DNA from: Channallabes apus
Lineage: Eukaryota > Chordata > Actinopteri > Siluriformes > Clariidae
Assembly: GCA_030522415.1 (NCBI GenBank)
Contig: CM060113.1
Location: 10,026,565-10,090,564, forward strand
Direction of reading: 5' to 3'
DNA length: 64,000 bases
Shown: positions 1 through 11,607 of the stretch, in pieces
Numbering within the stretch: position 1 is the stretch's first letter
How the letters are laid out: each line of letters begins with the position of its first letter
Notes under the pieces: generated by a model
Told to the model about the DNA's origin: nothing
Seen by the model: the letters and a program-made list of their open reading frames with translations, nothing else
Database searches by the model: none
Program-made: the position numbers and the translations under genes

Positions 1-427
1 CTGTCCTGTTCAATTTTTGCTTATGTGATGCCTTTTGTATATACATATGCAAAGTATAATTGTTTGGGTATTTTTATACTTTGACAGTTTGTATTTTTGT
101 TTCACTGTTAGAAATAGTACTGTAGGCATAACAGAGATAATATAAATGTATTTAGTTTTACAATATACAACATTTGAGTACTATTTTGTGAGTAAACTTT
201 TTTACTGTAATTATCTTTATGGGATTTTATGCCAGGTTCATCAACTGCAGATTAGAATAAAAAAAATCATAAGAATCTAAAATATACCAATCTACTGTAG
301 CTGTGCTGTGATGTGACAGTTGTAATGTTTTTTTTTGTTACAGTAGGGCAGTGTACACTACTCTTGTGTGCCAGCTGTAATCATTGTCCGATGACACGTA
401 CTCTATCCATTACTGTCATAATTCCCC
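1..427. other. AT-rich flank, no gene seen
   Basis: This stretch is AT-rich and has no long open frame and no recognisable repeat ends. It runs up to the LTR boundary at 428. Confidence 0.6.
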
Positions 428-957
428 TGTAAGATTGGACGCAGATGCAGAGTTGATCAGATTTAAATGTCTTTTATTTATTTATTAAACACCAAAAGAA
501 ACAAACAAAAAGGTCCTTGGCGTGAGGTGGGTCTGCAGACGGGTTCTCTGAACGCTCGGGTGAAAAACTCTGTCCTTGAAACAACAAAAATCAATGTTCA
601 GTTCGTCTCGGTCACTCACGCTTGGCTGAACCGCTTTCAGCCGTGAACTGGACGTAATCCTCGAAAATGGTCGCTCCGACCCGCTCTGCAGACACCAATC
701 AGTTCTGAGGGAGGGCAGACACAGATAGGATCAGGGGACATGGAAAGGTGCACAACAGTGAACAGACAAGGGACTACTGGTTCAGCATGGTTTATATAGT
801 GAGACACACAAGGGTAGACAGGTGACTGTGATTTCGTGCTGATGACAATACAGGGAGACATTCACACGCAGACACACTAGGGGGCGACAAGGTGTCGGCT
901 CAGTAATCCGGTGACCCTGACCTTCTCCTCCCGGGCTGTGGTGACAGAGATGTTACA
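428..957 (-). repeat. Ty3/gypsy LTR (3' LTR of minus-strand element)
   Basis: The 530-bp segment starts TGTAA and ends TTACA on the + strand, so it has the short inverted termini expected of an LTR. It lies directly downstream of the minus-strand integrase frame, which runs about 57 bases into it. On the minus strand an AATAAATAAATAAA run near 478-490 would be the polyadenylation signal. A purine-rich tract abuts it at 958-975. No partner LTR was found to the right of 4499, so the element is truncated at its 5' end. The boundaries are read from the termini and from the purine tract; a target duplication was not established. Confidence 0.75.
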
Positions 958-2555
958 GTACCCCCGCCCCCAGGACCGGCAAACCGAGGGGGGTGCGAGC
1001 ACCCACTCCGCATGACCGGAGGGCATGGGAAGCCACCGCCCTGATGGACTTGCCGGCGGGCGGGTCGACCCGGAGGTCGTGGGGCCAGGCGATCCGGCCG
1101 AGCTTCTTGGAATTCGGTTATGAGCTGTTTACTTACAATGTCTCGGGCCGGAACCCAGCTCCTTTCCTCTGGGCCGTACCCCTCCCAATCCACTAAGTAC
1201 TGGATGGAGCCCTGCCGCCTCCGGGAGTCTAGTAGCTCTTTTACCTTGTATGCGGGGGCGCCCGCTATCTCCACAGCCCCGGGGTTTAAAGGTTCGGTGA
1301 TGCCTTCATCCAGGGGTCCCGAGATCGCTGGCCTGAGAAGGGAAACGTGAAACACAGGGTGAATTTTCATGTGGCGTGGGAGTTGGAGCTTGTAAGTGAC
1401 GGGGTTTATTTGTGCTAGAATGGGGAAGGGTCCGATGTATCTGGGTGTAAGTTTTCTGCAGGGGAGGTTCAGGTGGAGGTCCCGTGTCGAGAGCCATACT
1501 CGATCTCCTACCTGGAGCGGCGGACTTTCCCCCCGCCTTCTATCAGCTGTTTTCTTAAACCTTAGAACTGCTTGGGAGATCTTAGTGTGCGCTTCCTCCC
1601 ATACTTTTTCCGCTCTTTGAAACCACTGATCCACCATAGGGATATCGGTGGGAGTGGCATCCCAGGGACAGAGCGGTGGCTGATGCCCAAGCACACACTG
1701 AAATGGAGTCATGCCGGTCGCGGAGTGGCGTAACGAGTTTTGAGCATATTCCACCCAGATTAAACAGTCTGCCCATTCATATTGTCGACTACTACAGTAT
1801 GCCCGGAGGAACCTTCCGAGTTCCTGGACAGTCCGCTCTGCTTGTCCATTAGACTCGGGGTGGTAGCCCGACGTTAGATTAACAGTGGTTCCCAATTTCT
1901 GGAAAAAAGCGATGAATTGGGGACCACGATTGGAAACAATATCCTCGGGTATACCGTAGTAGCGAAACACCAATTCGAACAGGGTTTCTGCCACCTGGAG
2001 GGCTGATGGGAGAGAGCTAAATGGCAGGAACCGACTTCCCTTAGAAAACCGGTCCACTACAACGAGGATGGTCGTGTACCCTTTAGACACTGGCAGATCC
2101 ATCACAAAGTCCACGGCGATATGGGACCACGGTCTGTTGGGCATTAATTTACCAGCTGGCAACCTACGGGGGCTTTTGGTTGCTGCACACATTGCACAAG
2201 ACAAAACGACTGTTCTCACGGATTCCCGCAACTTTGGCCACCAGAACTTTGGTTCTATGAGGTGGATGGTACATGACACGCCGGGATGGCCAGATGATAG
2301 GCTCGTATGAGCCGCGATCATCACTTGTTCGCGTAGTGGCTCCGGAACGTACGTTCGATTTGGAGGGCACTCCCTTGGCGCGGGGTGGGACCGCGCCATC
2401 TGGGCTATCTCCGAATCGATGTCCCGCACGATCGGGGCCACCACGAGCGACGATGGCAAGATGGTTTTCGGGTCGGTGTTCTGACCCGGCGTCGGGTAGT
2501 AGCGGGATAACGCATCTGCTTTTTTATTGCGTGAGCCGGGGCGATACGTGATCAA
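900..2555 (-). pseudogene. Gypsy integrase with chromodomain, catalytic Asp lost
   Basis: An open frame of 551 codons. Residues 1-20 are the end of RNase H (ADALSR). The integrase zinc-binding part has H83, H90, C120 and C123. In the catalytic core Asp149 (AVDFVMDLP) and Glu240 (NGQAERT) are present, but the second acidic residue is Asn209 (IVSNRGPQF), where the family has Asp. A few residues after it also appear deleted. A chromodomain occupies about 436-485 (QYLVDWEGYG...SWVPARDI). That arrangement is typical of chromoviruses such as the fish sushi-type elements, whose chromodomain directs integration to chromatin marks. The first ATG is internal; the true product is the 3' part of a Pol polyprotein, cut off from the upstream part by a frameshift near 2560-2575. 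Confidence 0.85.
958..975 (-). promoter_or_regulatory. Polypurine tract next to the gypsy LTR
   Basis: On the minus strand this reads as a G-rich purine run (GGGGGCGGGGG) immediately before the LTR terminus TGTAAC. That is the position where plus-strand DNA synthesis of an LTR retrotransposon is primed. The call rests on position and composition. Confidence 0.6.
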
Positions 2556-3190
2556 AAAGTGGAAGCGCGTGAAGAACAGCGGGCTTGACGAGAGTTTGGT
2601 CTTTTGGCTTGCTGTATGTACTCTAAATTCCGATGGTCAGTGAGTACAGAAAAAGGATATTTAGCTCCCTCCAACCAATGCCGCCACTCCTCTAACGCCG
2701 CTTTTACTGCAAGCAGTTCTCTATTACCAATATCATAGTTGCGCTCGGCAGGATTTAGTTTTCGAGAGAAAAAAGCGCAGGGGTGGAGTTTTTCTGGGTT
2801 GCCATGACGTTGTGACAGCACCGCTCCCAGCCCCACCTCCGACGCGTCGACCTCAACTATGAAGGGCTTTTCAGGGTCAGGTAGTGTTATAATAGGCGCA
2901 GAAGTGAAAGCTTGTTTTAGCCGCCGAAGCGCCTTGCGTGCTTCCGGCGGGAACTCGCGTAAGCGCTGTGGTTTCCCTCTTAATAAACTTGTGAGTGGTG
3001 CTGCCACTGAACTGAAGCCCCGAATGAAACGTCTATAGAAGTTGGCGAACCCAAGAAAACTCTGTAGCGCCTTAACTGTCTTGGGTTCCGGCCATTGTTG
3101 TACCGCCGTGACCTTGGTCCCCTCCATCTCGACCCCCTGGGGTCCTATGCGATAGCCGAGAAATGTAATCACATTTCTCCACCTTCGCAT
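2552..3190 (-). pseudogene. Gypsy Pol fragment: RT thumb and RNase H
   Basis: Begins at the conserved FLGYRIG of the RT and runs through the connection ([15 protein letters not shown]) into RNase H. The acidic RNase H residues are visible in [19 protein letters not shown] and TDHRNLEYI. It is broken at both ends. Near 3170 the upstream coding (YAKVEKC) lies in another frame. At about 2560-2575 a small deletion shifts the frame, so the last dozen or so residues are nonsense before the stop. The integrase segment continues in a third frame. It is part of the same minus-strand chromovirus as its neighbours. Confidence 0.85.
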
Positions 3191-3446
3191 ACAACCCGTG
3201 TTCGCGCAACTGACGAAGGACGGCAGTTACATGTCCGATATGTTCCCCATATGACCGCTAGCATACCAAGATATCATCTAGATATACTATAACATAACGG
3301 TTCAACATATGTAGAAACACATCGTTCATGAACCCCTGAAACACCGAAGGTGCGTTCACCAGCCCATACGCCATCACGTTGTATTGGTAATGTCCGGATG
3401 TGGTGCTAAACGCAGTCTTCCATTCATCGCCCGCACAAATCCGCAC
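3191..3446 (-). pseudogene. Gypsy RT palm fragment with YLDD box
   Basis: The short open piece 3258-3446 holds the RT catalytic box YLDDILV and the preceding [12 protein letters not shown] motif. Reading on past 3258, an in-frame TAG follows LVC, and then recognisable RT sequence ([14 protein letters not shown]...YAKVEK) continues to about 3175, where the frame shifts. Just upstream, at about 3450-3475, SAYNLVR can still be read before the SINE. The two aspartates of the polymerase site are intact, but this copy cannot make a full RT. Confidence 0.8.
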
Positions 3447-3477
3447 TAAATTATAAGCGCTGCGATAGCGGCCGGGC

Positions 3478-3672
3478 CAGGGGTAGCTCAGTGGTTAAGG
3501 CATTGGACTACGGTTCGGAAGATCCCAGGTTCAAACCCCACAACCACCAAGTTGCTGCTGTTGGGCCCTTGAGCAAGGCCCTTAACCCTCAACTGCTCAT
3601 ATGTGTAATGAGATAAAAAATGTAAGTCGCTCTGGATAAGAGCGTCTGCCAAATGCCTAAATGTAAATGTAA
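3478..3672 (+). repeat. tRNA-derived SINE with fish V-type core, inside gypsy RT
   Basis: Starts with a tRNA-like head (TAGCTCAGTGGTTAAGG as A box, GGTTCAAACCCC as B box). It then has a body ending in GTCGCTCTGGATAAGAGCG, and finishes in ATGTAAATGTAAATGTA repeats. That head-core-tail layout matches the HE1/V-SINE type of fish SINE with a LINE-like tail. It sits between the KY and RY codons of the gypsy RT, so it is younger than the gypsy copy. Exact family not checked. Confidence 0.8.
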
Positions 3673-4499
3673 ATGTACTTTATTGTGATCTGGTTTAGAC
3701 CTCTATAATCAATACAGGGCCTAAGACCCCCGCCTTTTTTCTCTATAAAAAAAAACCCTGCCGAAACGGGCGACGTGGACCTGCTGATGAGCCCCTGCTG
3801 GAGAGCCTCACTCACGTATTCCTCCATTGCCCGTGTTTCTACCACGGACAATGGATAAACGCGCGAGCACGGTGGTGTTTTCCCCGGCATGAGCTCAATC
3901 GCGCAGTCCCACGGACGGTGAGGGGGAAGTCGTGCAGCGGCCCTAACACTAAACACATCTTGAAATGCCTGGTACTCAGATGGCACAGTGAGTGATACTT
4001 GGACGCTTGGACTTTCAATAGTGGTGGTGTGGACCACCAACGTGGGTGGTTTACATTTTTTGGCGCATCTAGGTGCCCATGATTTGATGCGAGATTGTGC
4101 CCAATTGAAATTTGGGTTATGATAGCTGAGCCATGGAAGGCCCAGCACGACGGCTTGGTCAGCCTGAGGGAGAACAAAGAATTTTAGTTCCTCAGTGTGA
4201 CCGGGGAAAGTTAAACGTAGGGGCGCGGAGAGAAATTCAACAGGCGATTGTTTTAGTTTTTGGCCATCTAGAGCTTTAATCGATATCGGGTGTGGAAGCT
4301 TCGACATAGGACCTCGCAGCGAGGAAAGAAGAGCAGAAGAGATGAAATTCCCAGCCGAACCAGAATCTATAAGAGGAAAGAAAGACACAGTATGATCATT
4401 AAATGTTAATTTGGCTTTTAAACAAAAAGGGTAATGTGTGCGAGGAGGTGTGTGGGAGATTACATTCAGGAGGGGACAGGTGCTGATCTCTACATACAA
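3673..4499 (-). pseudogene. Gypsy protease and start of reverse transcriptase
   Basis: The open frame 3657-4499 (its last codons read into the SINE tail) contains a retroviral-type aspartic protease signature at residues 44-53 ([10 protein letters not shown]). This is followed by the RT fingers region ([28 protein letters not shown]). It stops where the SINE is inserted. No gag zinc knuckle and no second LTR are seen upstream of 4499, so the element is 5'-truncated. The ATG at 4499 is only the first Met in an open stretch and not a natural start. Confidence 0.8.
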
Positions 4500-5630
4500 A
4501 TATTAAATGAAAAAAAAAAGGAATTCATATAAACTCTCTCATTAACTAATAAAGTCATTTGCAAACTAGTGGTCCAATTATAAAATGTAAAAATCTTCAA
4601 ACCTTTGATCCCAACTCTGATCAACATATGGGACTAAAATTAAGAAAATCACGTTGTTTGATGTGACACTTGTCAAGGATTTAATATAAATTTAAGGTCA
4701 GAATTGTGCCTGGCTCAGAAGAATTCTGTTTTAATTCTCACATGGCTAACTATCTGAATTGTGCATAACTGTGTAATCATGTCAGAGGTCTAAATGTCAA
4801 AGTGTGCAATTTTGGCACATAACTCAACTCTGAAAATAGATCCAAGCGACACTTTTTAGTTTAGAAAATGTTATTTGGAAAGCTATGAATCCTTAGGGTT
4901 TTTAGCCACATTAGAATTTAAAGGTCTCTTGATCAGAAACCAATAATGAAGTGTCCTTCAGAGAACTTTAAATGTTTTTTTAGCTTTTACCCAGGAGAAG
5001 GCCATGAAACATTCTATGCCGAGGCCATCAGCACTGGTTTTCTATGAGTGCCTATTTGAAAGTCTAATTTTAACTCTTCAGGTTATTTCAATATTGTAAA
5101 TACATGTAGATACTATACACAGGCAAAACTACATTACGATCATCAACCAGCCAATACTAGTAAACATGTTACATGCCAGTTCATATATTTTCCTGTTTAC
5201 TAAATTTAGAGTAACACCTTGCACACATTCTCCTTAGTTTGCTTTATTTATTGTGAGCCACATAGTAATTAGAGTCAATTTAATATTTCTCCTATAATTA
5301 AGTGTATATGTAGTGATTATGCTCTAAATGAAGGCACAGAACAGATTAAAGTGTGTCTACGAGAGTGGAAAATGTAGTTTTCAGCATGTTGTGATCTTCA
5401 AGCAAATATTTGTCAGTACTCTGTAAGAGTTTTATGTTAAATGAAGCATTGGATTGCAAGAATGTGCAAGCCCTGTTTGATAGGTTTGTGAGAGATGCTA
5501 CAAGCAGGACTTCTATCACTGTTACAGAACTTGTGAGGCATAAACATCATCTGCTGCAAAGCTTCAGAAGGAACAGATGACAACAATTTTAGTTTCCTTT
5601 TTTCAACAAAATGAGACTGTTTTTCATATT

Positions 5631-5664
<34 letters not shown>

Positions 5665-6298
5665 GCTCACTTACACACATTTTAAAACTAAGTGTTTCGG
5701 TAGTAAAAACAAAATGGTATAAAAAAAATAAATTTAAAACAATCTTTAGAGAAACAAGGCATTTCAGACTTAATTAACTGCAAGTAAAGTGATTTTTTTT
5801 TTACACTGCAGATGATAAAAAAAATTGCCTTGAAACATGAGGTTTATATACTGTAAATATAAAAATAGCAACCTTGAAACCTTGCAGAGAATGAAACTAC
5901 TTGAGAAACTTCATCAAAAACCTTTTCAGTTTCAAAAATATATCTGAAGTGGGTCAAAATTCTATAGGCAAAAATATATGAAAAATATGTACAGTGAATG
6001 TTTAACATTTTTAATGCTACATAAAAAAAAATACTTTTTTTCTGCTTTAGTGCAAGGAATATTCCAGGTCAATTAGAACAGACTATTGACTTCAGATGAG
6101 TGATATTTAATCTGGTTCTTTTCAATTATTTTCAATATTTTCTATCGTTAGTTTCAAAGCCATATCTATAAAAATAAATGGAAGGATTCGTCTGTACATT
6201 GGTAAGAACTCCTTTAAAAATATCTTTACATTTGATACATTGATGGCCACAAAACCACCCACCGAAAATGTGTCTGTCTGTACAGTATGTGCTGTATA
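4500..6298. other. AT-rich interval, no gene seen; CT microsatellite
   Basis: No recognisable coding or mobile-element ends. A CT run of about 35 bases lies at 5630-5664, and it produces low-complexity Arg-Glu and Leu-Ser open frames that are artefacts. Confidence 0.6.
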
Positions 6299-6300
6299 TA

Positions 6301-7526
6301 CACTCACCTAAAGGATTATTAGGAACACCTGTTCAATTTCTCATTAATGAAATTATCTAATCAACCAATCACATGGCAGTTGCTTCAATGCATTTAGGGG
6401 TGGTCCTGGTCAAGACAATCTCCTGAACTCCAAACTGAATGTCAGAATGGGAAAGAAAGGTGATTTAAGCAATTTTGAACGTGGCATGGTTGTTGGTGCC
6501 AGACGGGCCGGTCTGAGTATTTCACAATCTGCTCAGTTAATGGGAATTTCACGCACAACCATTTCTTGGGTTTACAAAGAATGGTTTGAAAAGGGAAAAA
6601 CATCCAGGATGCGGCAGTCCTGTGGGCGAAAATGCCTTGTTGATGCTAGAGGTCAGAGGAGAATGGGCCGACTGATTCAAGCTGATAGAAGAGCAACTTT
6701 GACTGAAATAACCACTCGTTACAACTGAGGTATGCAGCAAAGCATTTGTGAAGCCACAACACGCACAACCTTGAGGCGGATGGGCTACAACAGCAGAAGA
6801 CCCCACCAGGTACCACTCATCTCCATTACAAATAGGAAAAAGAGGCTACAATTTGCAACAGCTCACCAAAATTGGACAGTTGAGGACTGGAAAAATGTTG
6901 CCTGGTCTGATGAGTCTCGATTTCTGTTGAGACATTCAAAGTTTTGGTAGAGTCAGAATTTGGCGTAAACAGAATGAGAACATGGATCCATTAGGCCTTG
7001 TTACCACTGTGCAGGCTGGTGGTGGTGGTGTAATGGTGTGGGGGATGTTTTCTTGGCACACTTTAGGCCCCTTAGTGCCAATTGGGCATCGTTTAAATGC
7101 CACGGGCTACCTGAGCATTGTCTCCATCCCATTGTTGTCCATCCCTTTATGACCACCATGTACCCATCCTCTGATGGCTACTTCCAGCAGGATAATGCAC
7201 CACGTCACAAAGCTTGAATCATTTCAAATTGGTCTTGAACATGACAATGAGTTAACTGTACTAAAATGGCCCCCACAATCACCTGATCTCAACCCAATAG
7301 AGCATATTTGGGATGTGGTGGAATGGGAGCTTCGTGCCCTGGATGTGCATCCCACAAATCTTCATCAACTGCAAGATGCTATCCTATCAATATGGGCCAA
7401 CATTTCAAAAGAATGCTTTCAGCACCTTGTTGAATCAATGCCACGTAGAATTAAGGCAGTTCTGAAGGAGAAAGGGGGTCAAACATTGTATTAGTATGGT
7501 GTTCCTAATAATCCCTTAGGTGAGTG
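6301..7526 (+). mobile_element. Tc1-like DNA transposon, complete ends, dead transposase
   Basis: A 1226-bp element flanked on both sides by TA (6299-6300 and 7527-7528), the Tc1/mariner target duplication. The ends are inverted repeats beginning CACTCACCTAAAGGATTATT, with one base different near the right terminus (ATCCCTTAGG). The repeats are short, unlike the long IR/DR ends of the element at 42901. Confidence 0.9.
6447..7494 (+). pseudogene. Tc1-like transposase, multiply disrupted
   Basis: The start ATG at 6447 (MGKKGDLSNFERG) opens the paired-like helix-turn-helix region (SQSAQLMGISRTTISWVYKEW). A TGA at 6726-6728 interrupts it; the surrounding sequence fits an original CGA. Reading resumes at 6732 (TLRRMGYNSRRP, WSDESRF with the first catalytic Asp) and breaks again near 6940-6950. 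The last part is open from 7174 to 7494 and carries SPDLNPIEHIW, the third catalytic acid of a DD34E transposase. No functional protein can be made. The parts remain collinear, so the element was inactivated by point changes and small indels. Confidence 0.85.
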
Positions 7527-7816
7527 TATGTATGTATGTCTAGCCCGGTAGTCACAGAAACACACAAAATTGTCTGGAAATAATTACACGAAACATTTAC
7601 AGTATGTAGATATCTAGAAAGAATATAGAAGATAAATTTAACTAATAAAGAATAAAATTAAATATACAATTAAAATAAAGTACAAAAATACACAATCTAA
7701 GAAAATATATGAAAAATATAGAACAATAAGAAAAACAGCTGTACAAAGTAGATATAGATTTTATGGATTTTATTAAAAATGGAAATGTCCAGGGGATGTG
7801 CAATACACATATTTAA

Positions 7817-8360
7817 CCCTCTGGGGTCCGAGGTGATTTTGGGGCTCTTGAGATGTTTGGACATCCCCTGATGTTTGTGCTTTTTTTCAGCTGCTTATAA
7901 TATATTATAGACCAACTTTTATGTTACTTGTAATACGCACAAACTGTTCTACAATAATACGTGACCAAAATGAATGTACGTGTTTGCATTTTTTAGGAAA
8001 AAAATATTATACGTGGTTAGTAAGTTTTGTGAAAAAAAGTAGCTGGAATAAGGCCATGAAACTCATACAGAACATTTTTTCACAAGACAATGTGTCACAA
8101 GGGCTGGTGGACTAGTGTTTTTGCTTCAAAATGATGTGAAAATGATCTTGTTTACTTGCTCACAGAAAACAATATAGTGATTAACATTTTTAAGTCACTT
8201 TTTAAGTGTAAAGGGTCTATGCGAGAAGGCGTGAACTATCATCACTAATGCAGTGATTCACACCTGAGAAGACAAAGGCCTGCATACTGATCTGCATAAA
8301 GAGCCATCAGACAGGTATGTAACTGAGAGATAAGGTACAAGAAAGAATCTGAGGATAAAA
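7817..8360 (+). mobile_element. Possible piggyBac-like MITE, left end only
   Basis: TTAA at 7813-7816 is followed by CCCTCTGGGGTCC, a terminus of the form seen in piggyBac-type fish repeats (TTAA target, CCC start). The interior has no convincing transposase. No matching right end was located, so the right boundary given here is arbitrary. Confidence 0.35.
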
Positions 8361-8633
8361 TAAGTTTATATATTTTCAGTGTTTAGGTTATTTGAAAATG
8401 TATTTGACATACAAACAAAACTTGAGATTCACTTGCGAGTTCAGTTAAACGGTTTATTAGGAACAATCAAAGTTGACTTTTTAGCAGCATTACTGCAGTC
8501 ACTATAACAGAAAATATAGCTAACAATATTATATAAAATAATATATTATATTATATATTTGTTAGAATAATTTTATATATAAATGAGTTATTTCTACTCT
8601 CTTGCTCTCTTCCTCATAGATCTGATATTAACG

Positions 8634-9070
8634 TGTTAAATCTTTCTTGCTGCTATCTTCCTGTCTCCCCTTGCATCTGTTCTTAAAGGTGTGAACGCTC
8701 CCACGCTCACCTTCCCATACTCTCTTTATGTCTCTCTCTCTCCCCCTCTCTCTCCCTCTCTCGCTATCTCCCTCTGTCTCCTTCCCCCTCTCCCCCTAAC
8801 TCGAGCCAACATCTTGTGATCTGTCTCTGGACGGACACCTCTCTATCTTCCTCTCTTTTGATTCCAGGACATTTACAATGGTTCATGCTCTTTGTAGTAA
8901 CATATGTCTATAGCACAGGCGTTTCGTCAAACATATATAAACCCCATCTTTTGCTGTTAATAAACAGAGACCTTTCTGACAGACAACGTGTGTGTGTGTT
9001 TGACTGAGTTTCTCCTAGGTGTTTAACTGAAATTGAACCGGTGTTGTTAGCAATAAGCTAGAAACCTACA
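8634..9070 (+). repeat. Candidate LTR-like segment (TATA and AATAAA)
   Basis: A CT-rich stretch (about 8718-8800) is followed by CATATATAAACCCC at about 8929-8945 and AATAAACAGAGACC at about 8958, spaced like a U3-R promoter and polyadenylation signal. The segment can be read from TGTTAAA to CCTACA. No target duplication is visible and no partner was found, so this is a weak call. Confidence 0.25.
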
Positions 9071-9439
9071 CAGTCGTCGCAAGTACCTATGTCATCAAAA
9101 CCGCGTCCCGCTAGAGGAGACGCGCTACTTCGGGTGTGTTTTAAAAAGTTATACGTTCACTAACTTCTGTTGTTTACGTAATTTATGCATTACAATATTT
9201 GTAATTTAGTGAGGCATTTGTAGCGTGCACTTTGTGTATAAGCTGGCCCTGGCGTAGAGGCGCGTGGCTAGAAAATAAATTAATTAATTGGTTATAGCCA
9301 TATTCCTTAGAGTATATTATATTATAATATAGAAAACAACAACAGCTACACATTATCGTGCCACTCCAGGAAACAGTTCCTTTTGACCCGAACACACAAG
9401 TGAACATCACAGACCTTGCATTTCCAAGGAGTGTCCTGC

Positions 9440-11117
9440 CTCTTACCATGCTTTGTTTTGCAAAGCATACAGCTCCGGCTTAAAACTACGTGCATCCAGC
9501 AGAGCTGCGGGAGACAGATTCTCCTCCTTTCTCTCGTGCTCTCGTCGGATCAGGAAATTCCTCCGTCCGCTTCTCAAACGCGCCCTGGCGCTTCTTATGA
9601 AATGGGCAGGATAGACATTTTCTCTCGCTTCCGCGGTGATGGAAATAGCCTCCAAGCACTCCAATTAGACAACAGGTTTCTGTCGGGTGGCCGGGGGGTG
9701 GAGCCTCAATGACGCTCTCTCCCTTTCCTTAGCAACCTCCACGACGAGTTAAGCTTTATTCATCCCGTTTTTTCGTGCCATCGACTTATTTATTTATATC
9801 AATATAGTTGATGTGGAAGTGCGGGGATATATGATGATGCCCCAGATAGAAGAGATGCTTGCAGGCTATCTCTCTCCTGGGACATCATCCTCCTCCCTGA
9901 AAAGCTAACACTTCCTACCAAGCTGTGTAGACTTTCATCTTCCCTGGAGGGAAAAGCTTTTCAGGCAGCAGGTCAGGTTGGTGCTCCACTGCACATCATG
10001 ACGGTTTTGCAAGTCTACCAGGCTGACCTGCTGCGTCCAATTTTAGATCTTTGCGGGCTTAACTGCTATCTGAAAAGTAAAGTTTAAAAATGTTGACTGT
10101 TAAAACGATTGTTCTCAATCCAATCAGAGGCTTGGTTTGCGACAATCAACCTGAAGGACTCATATATTCATATGGAAATATTGCCACAACACAGGAAGTT
10201 CCTGAGGTTCGCTTTCGGGGGTGAAGCTTAACCATTATCGGGTCCTTCCATTGTGCACCAGGTGGCTTCGGGTTTTGACTTTGGGTCCCACTCTATGTGC
10301 GTTTTTGTCGTTGCGAGATGCTAACGACAGACGCTTCCCTCACGGGCTGGGGTGCGGTCTTAGATGGCCGTCCAGCCCAAGGGAGCTGGAGAGGCCATCT
10401 TCTCGTGTGGCACATCAATTGCCCCGAACTGATGGCTTTATTTGGCCCTGAAACACCTCCTCCAGCAGTTGAGGCTACCATGTCCTAGTACGGGTGGACA
10501 ACAATTCGGTAGTCTCGTACTGTATATAATCGCCAGAGCAGACTGTGCTCGCGCCGCTTGAATAAGCTAGCGAACCAGGTTCTGCTTTGGGCACAGGAAG
10601 AGTTCCTGTCCTTCACGACGATTTACATTCCAGGGCATATGAAGTTGGGAGCCCTGGAACCTTCACGCACTAGAAGAACTTATGCCCTTAAGGAGAGGGT
10701 ATTTGAAAGTGGTGCATCGCGAAACATGTAGACCCAGTCCACTGCCGAATTGTTTCAATGCTGGAGTTCTGCAAGAAAGTTGTCCTCGGGCTTATGCCCT
10801 AGTACCCTCAGAATGTACGTACGTATGTATGCTATTTCGGCTTGTCATGTTATGACTGATGGGGTGTGGTTGACACCCCTTCCAAACCACTAGAGTCAGC
10901 GCCTGTCTGTCTTCTGACACTTAAGATGGTTTTTCTTATAGTTACTTCTTTCAAGAGATCTGCAGGCTCCCGTCCTGCCTAGACTTTGCCCATGGGATAG
11001 TCAGAACTATTCTGCATCCTCACCCGAACTATTTTCATTCTTGTCCATGCACCCAGTCTTCCTCAAAGCCTCTGTCCTCCGCCTTTTACACCATCGGAGC
11101 AGGAAAGGTTTCACTTA
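9440..11117 (+). mobile_element. DIRS retrotransposon I, sense arm (partial)
   Basis: Degenerate DIRS sequence in + orientation: gag-like region 9440-9775, RT remnants about 9830-10250, RNase H about 10310-10690, and the start of the recombinase region to about 11117. No inverted terminal repeat is visible at its left end. At 11118 the sequence turns into the opposite strand of the gag region. Its ITR-bearing partner (12888-13121) resembles DIRS III more than DIRS II. Confidence 0.75.
10310..10690 (+). pseudogene. DIRS RNase H fragment
   Basis: Contains TTDASLTGWGAVLDGR with the first catalytic Asp. It then has GHLLVWHINCPELMALF and, after frame changes, a stretch ending in a YIPGHMKLGA-like motif typical of the DIRS RNase H. 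Frame interruptions near 10440-10500 and later stops make it non-coding. In an intact DIRS element this domain is fused to RT and removes RNA from the cDNA hybrid. Confidence 0.75.
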
Positions 11118-11607
11118 CACGGGATGAATAAATCTTACTCCATGAAAGGGTTAACTCGTTGTGGAGGTTGCTAAGGAAAGGTAGAGAGCATCATTGAGGC
11201 TCCGCCCCCCGGCCACCCGACAGAAACCTGTCATCTAATTTCAAGTGCTTGGAGTCTAATTCCATCTCCGCGGAAGCAAGAGAAAATGTCTATCCTGCCC
11301 ATTTCACAAGAAGCGCGAGGGGTCGCTTGAGAAGCGGATGGAGGAATTTCCCAATCCGACGAGAGCGCGAGAGAAAGGAGGCGAGTCCGTCTACCGCAGC
11401 TCTGCCGGATACACGCGTTTTAAGCCCCAGGAATGCGCCGCGGCTCGTAGCTTCTCTTTAAAGAATGTGAGCCACACGTGAAGAACTTTAATCGAAACAG
11501 TTAAGTGTGGAGATCGCACCTCTGGGATGGATTTATCATACAGAGAGACACATCTCGCTTGAAACTCAGCCACATTGGTGAGTTAAACACTTTCTTATTG
11601 CGCTGGT
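11118..11607 (-). mobile_element. DIRS I, antisense arm: gag region
   Basis: On the minus strand this is the same gag segment as 9440-9775, so the two form an inverted repeat around a spacer of about 1.35 kb. Shared landmarks include the TTAACTCGT...GTGGAGGTTGC block, CCGGCCACCCGACAGAAACC and the GAGAAAATGTCTATCCTG block. It is also homologous to 32300-32640 of DIRS II. The arm continues after the nested L2 with the terminal repeat at 12888-13121. Confidence 0.7.
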
